From positions 1-13,710 of the forward strand of contig DASSGZ010000416.1 of NCBI GenBank assembly GCA_035693165.1: a stretch of 13,710 nt of DNA, given 5' to 3'. Below, in pieces: positions 13,033 to 13,710 of the stretch (position 1 is its first letter; each line of letters opens with the position of its first letter). A model generated the notes under the pieces. It was given only the letters and a program-made list of their open reading frames with translations, searched no databases and was not told the origin of the DNA. The translations under genes were made by a program, and so were the position numbers. The DNA is from JAICKM01 sp035693165. GTDB lineage: Bacteria > Chloroflexota > Chloroflexia > QHBQ01 > JAICKM01.

Positions 13033-13572
13033 TTAAGGCGAGTCCTCCTCCCCAGCATCTGGCGGCTCGTAATCGCTCCATATCTGGCTCTGCAACGTTC
13101 CGGATAGCAGTTTGGTCAGGAAGCTGGTCATCGAATCAGCGAACTGCTCCATCGGTCCCCAGTGGGTTTCCATGACCACGACCGGCCAGTCGGCCGGTTG
13201 CCCGATCATTTGCCAGTAGAGCTTATCGCCATCCCCCGACGTTCCCCAGGGCAGCAATCCCTCCGGTTCAGGGTAGATGGGGAAGGGCAAGTGGTCCCGC
13301 CATGATTTCACCTCGTGCAGCACTGCTAATTCGGGATCAAGTTGTCGCAGCAAATTGCGATGGGGCAGGGCAGAGAAGGGATTGTGAGGTAGTATATGGA
13401 GGTCATGTGACCAAACAATAATGGCTGAGCCATAAGCGTTGATGTAGTCCTTGTAATCGGGCGGTAAGCGCGTGCCCAAGATTCTTTCTACCTGAGTCCA
13501 ATCCCCTACCCGATCTATCTCAGAGGGAATTGTAGAATGGGGCAAGACTCTCCGTAGTCCTTCGAGACTCAT
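13033..13572 (-). CDS. SMI1/KNR4 (SUKH) family protein, possible orphan immunity protein
   Basis: Protein of 179 residues with the SUKH-fold pattern. An N-terminal helix with a conserved Trp-containing turn is followed by LGTRLPPDYKDYINAYGSA, the family's most recognisable segment. Later strands are GLLPWGTSGDGDKLYW and a WPVVVMETHWGP-like edge, ending in a helix (FADSMTSFLTKLLSG) and an acidic tail (DYEPPDAGEEDSP). Family members often serve as immunity proteins that bind nuclease or deaminase toxins, but many are of unknown role. No toxin gene is visible next to it, and the gene is monocistronic here. The start at 13572 has a weak AAGG 8 bases upstream; the frame stays open to 13677, into the terminal repeat, but that extension looks non-coding. 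Confidence 0.78.
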   Translation of the reverse strand: MSLEGLRRVLPHSTIPSEIDRVGDWTQVERILGTRLPPDYKDYINAYGSAIIVWSHDLHILPHNPFSALPHRNLLRQLDPELAVLHEVKSWRDHLPFPIYPEPEGLLPWGTSGDGDKLYWQMIGQPADWPVVVMETHWGPMEQFADSMTSFLTKLLSGTLQSQIWSDYEPPDAGEEDSP

Positions 13573-13674
13573 ACCTGTACCTTCTGCACAAAGCCGATAT
13601 CGACGTAAACCAGCAGTTGCCGGACCAACCGGTCTTGCTGTGCTACCAAAAAGAATCTGCGTTGTTCCGGCAGA

Positions 13675-13710
13675 CATCGGGGTGAGGCGGCAGGCGCGAT
13701 AAATCGCGCC
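13675..13710. repeat. 36-base repeat, copy 2
   Basis: Same orientation and 35/36 identical to 69-104, including the 8-bp GGCGCGAT / ATCGCGCC hairpin. It runs to the end of the window, so its true right end is not visible. Confidence 0.75.

Overview
This is a high-GC bacterial segment. Its hairpin repeats (a 19-25 base GGCCGGTTTGAAACCGGCC family, the CATTCTGAGCGCAGCGAAGAATC family, and a GCGCGATAAATCGCGC family) and its gene mix are most reminiscent of Chloroflexota. That assignment is an inference from pattern memory, not from a marker gene. Most genes are chromosomal-type accessory functions. No rRNA, tRNA, CRISPR array or complete insertion sequence was seen.

Layout, left to right. (1) 1-194: repeat-rich flank with an inverted repeat. 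(2) 195-2682, minus strand: an MFS exporter followed by a long ArsR-type regulator, read from a textbook sigma-70-like promoter at 2728-2756. A 12-bp perfect dyad lies on the start point and a second, related dyad lies about 72 bp upstream. (3) 2760-3104: two ~74-bp copies of a dispersed repeat, 120 bp apart, and a hairpin repeat. (4) 3105-4019, minus: a tandem-GNAT acetyltransferase. (5) 4128-4497: two DnaA-box-like 9-mers, a good promoter and the broken N-terminal piece of a replication-initiator-like helix-turn-helix protein, probably a plasmid or mobile-element relic. (6) 4568-6200: a type II restriction-modification pair, tail to tail with an 8-bp overlap, that looks less GC-rich than its surroundings. 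(7) 6388-8369, plus: a small ArsR repressor (probably leaderless, operator inside its own promoter), an SRPBCC/AHSA1 protein, a small helix-hairpin-helix gene interrupted by an in-frame TAG, an alpha/beta hydrolase, and a strong bidirectional terminator. (8) 8390-12818, minus: a copper-resistance locus csoR - copA - copZ, with two G/C-block operators flanking the csoR promoter and hairpin repeats in both intergenic gaps. (9) 13033-13572, minus: a SUKH (SMI1/KNR4) protein without a visible toxin partner, then a terminal copy of the repeat also found at 69-104.

How the parts work together. CsoR should be released from DNA by Cu(I), inducing the CopA exporter and the CopZ chaperone. The outstanding feature is that CopA here is 1140 residues long: after the normal P1B-ATPase core it has an extra membrane helix, a Met-containing linker and two His-rich beta-type repeats predicted to lie outside the membrane, so it may be an exporter fused to its own extracytoplasmic copper acceptor. 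The two ArsR loci are independent small-molecule-type switches (exporter; SRPBCC plus hydrolase) with unusually readable promoter/operator layouts.
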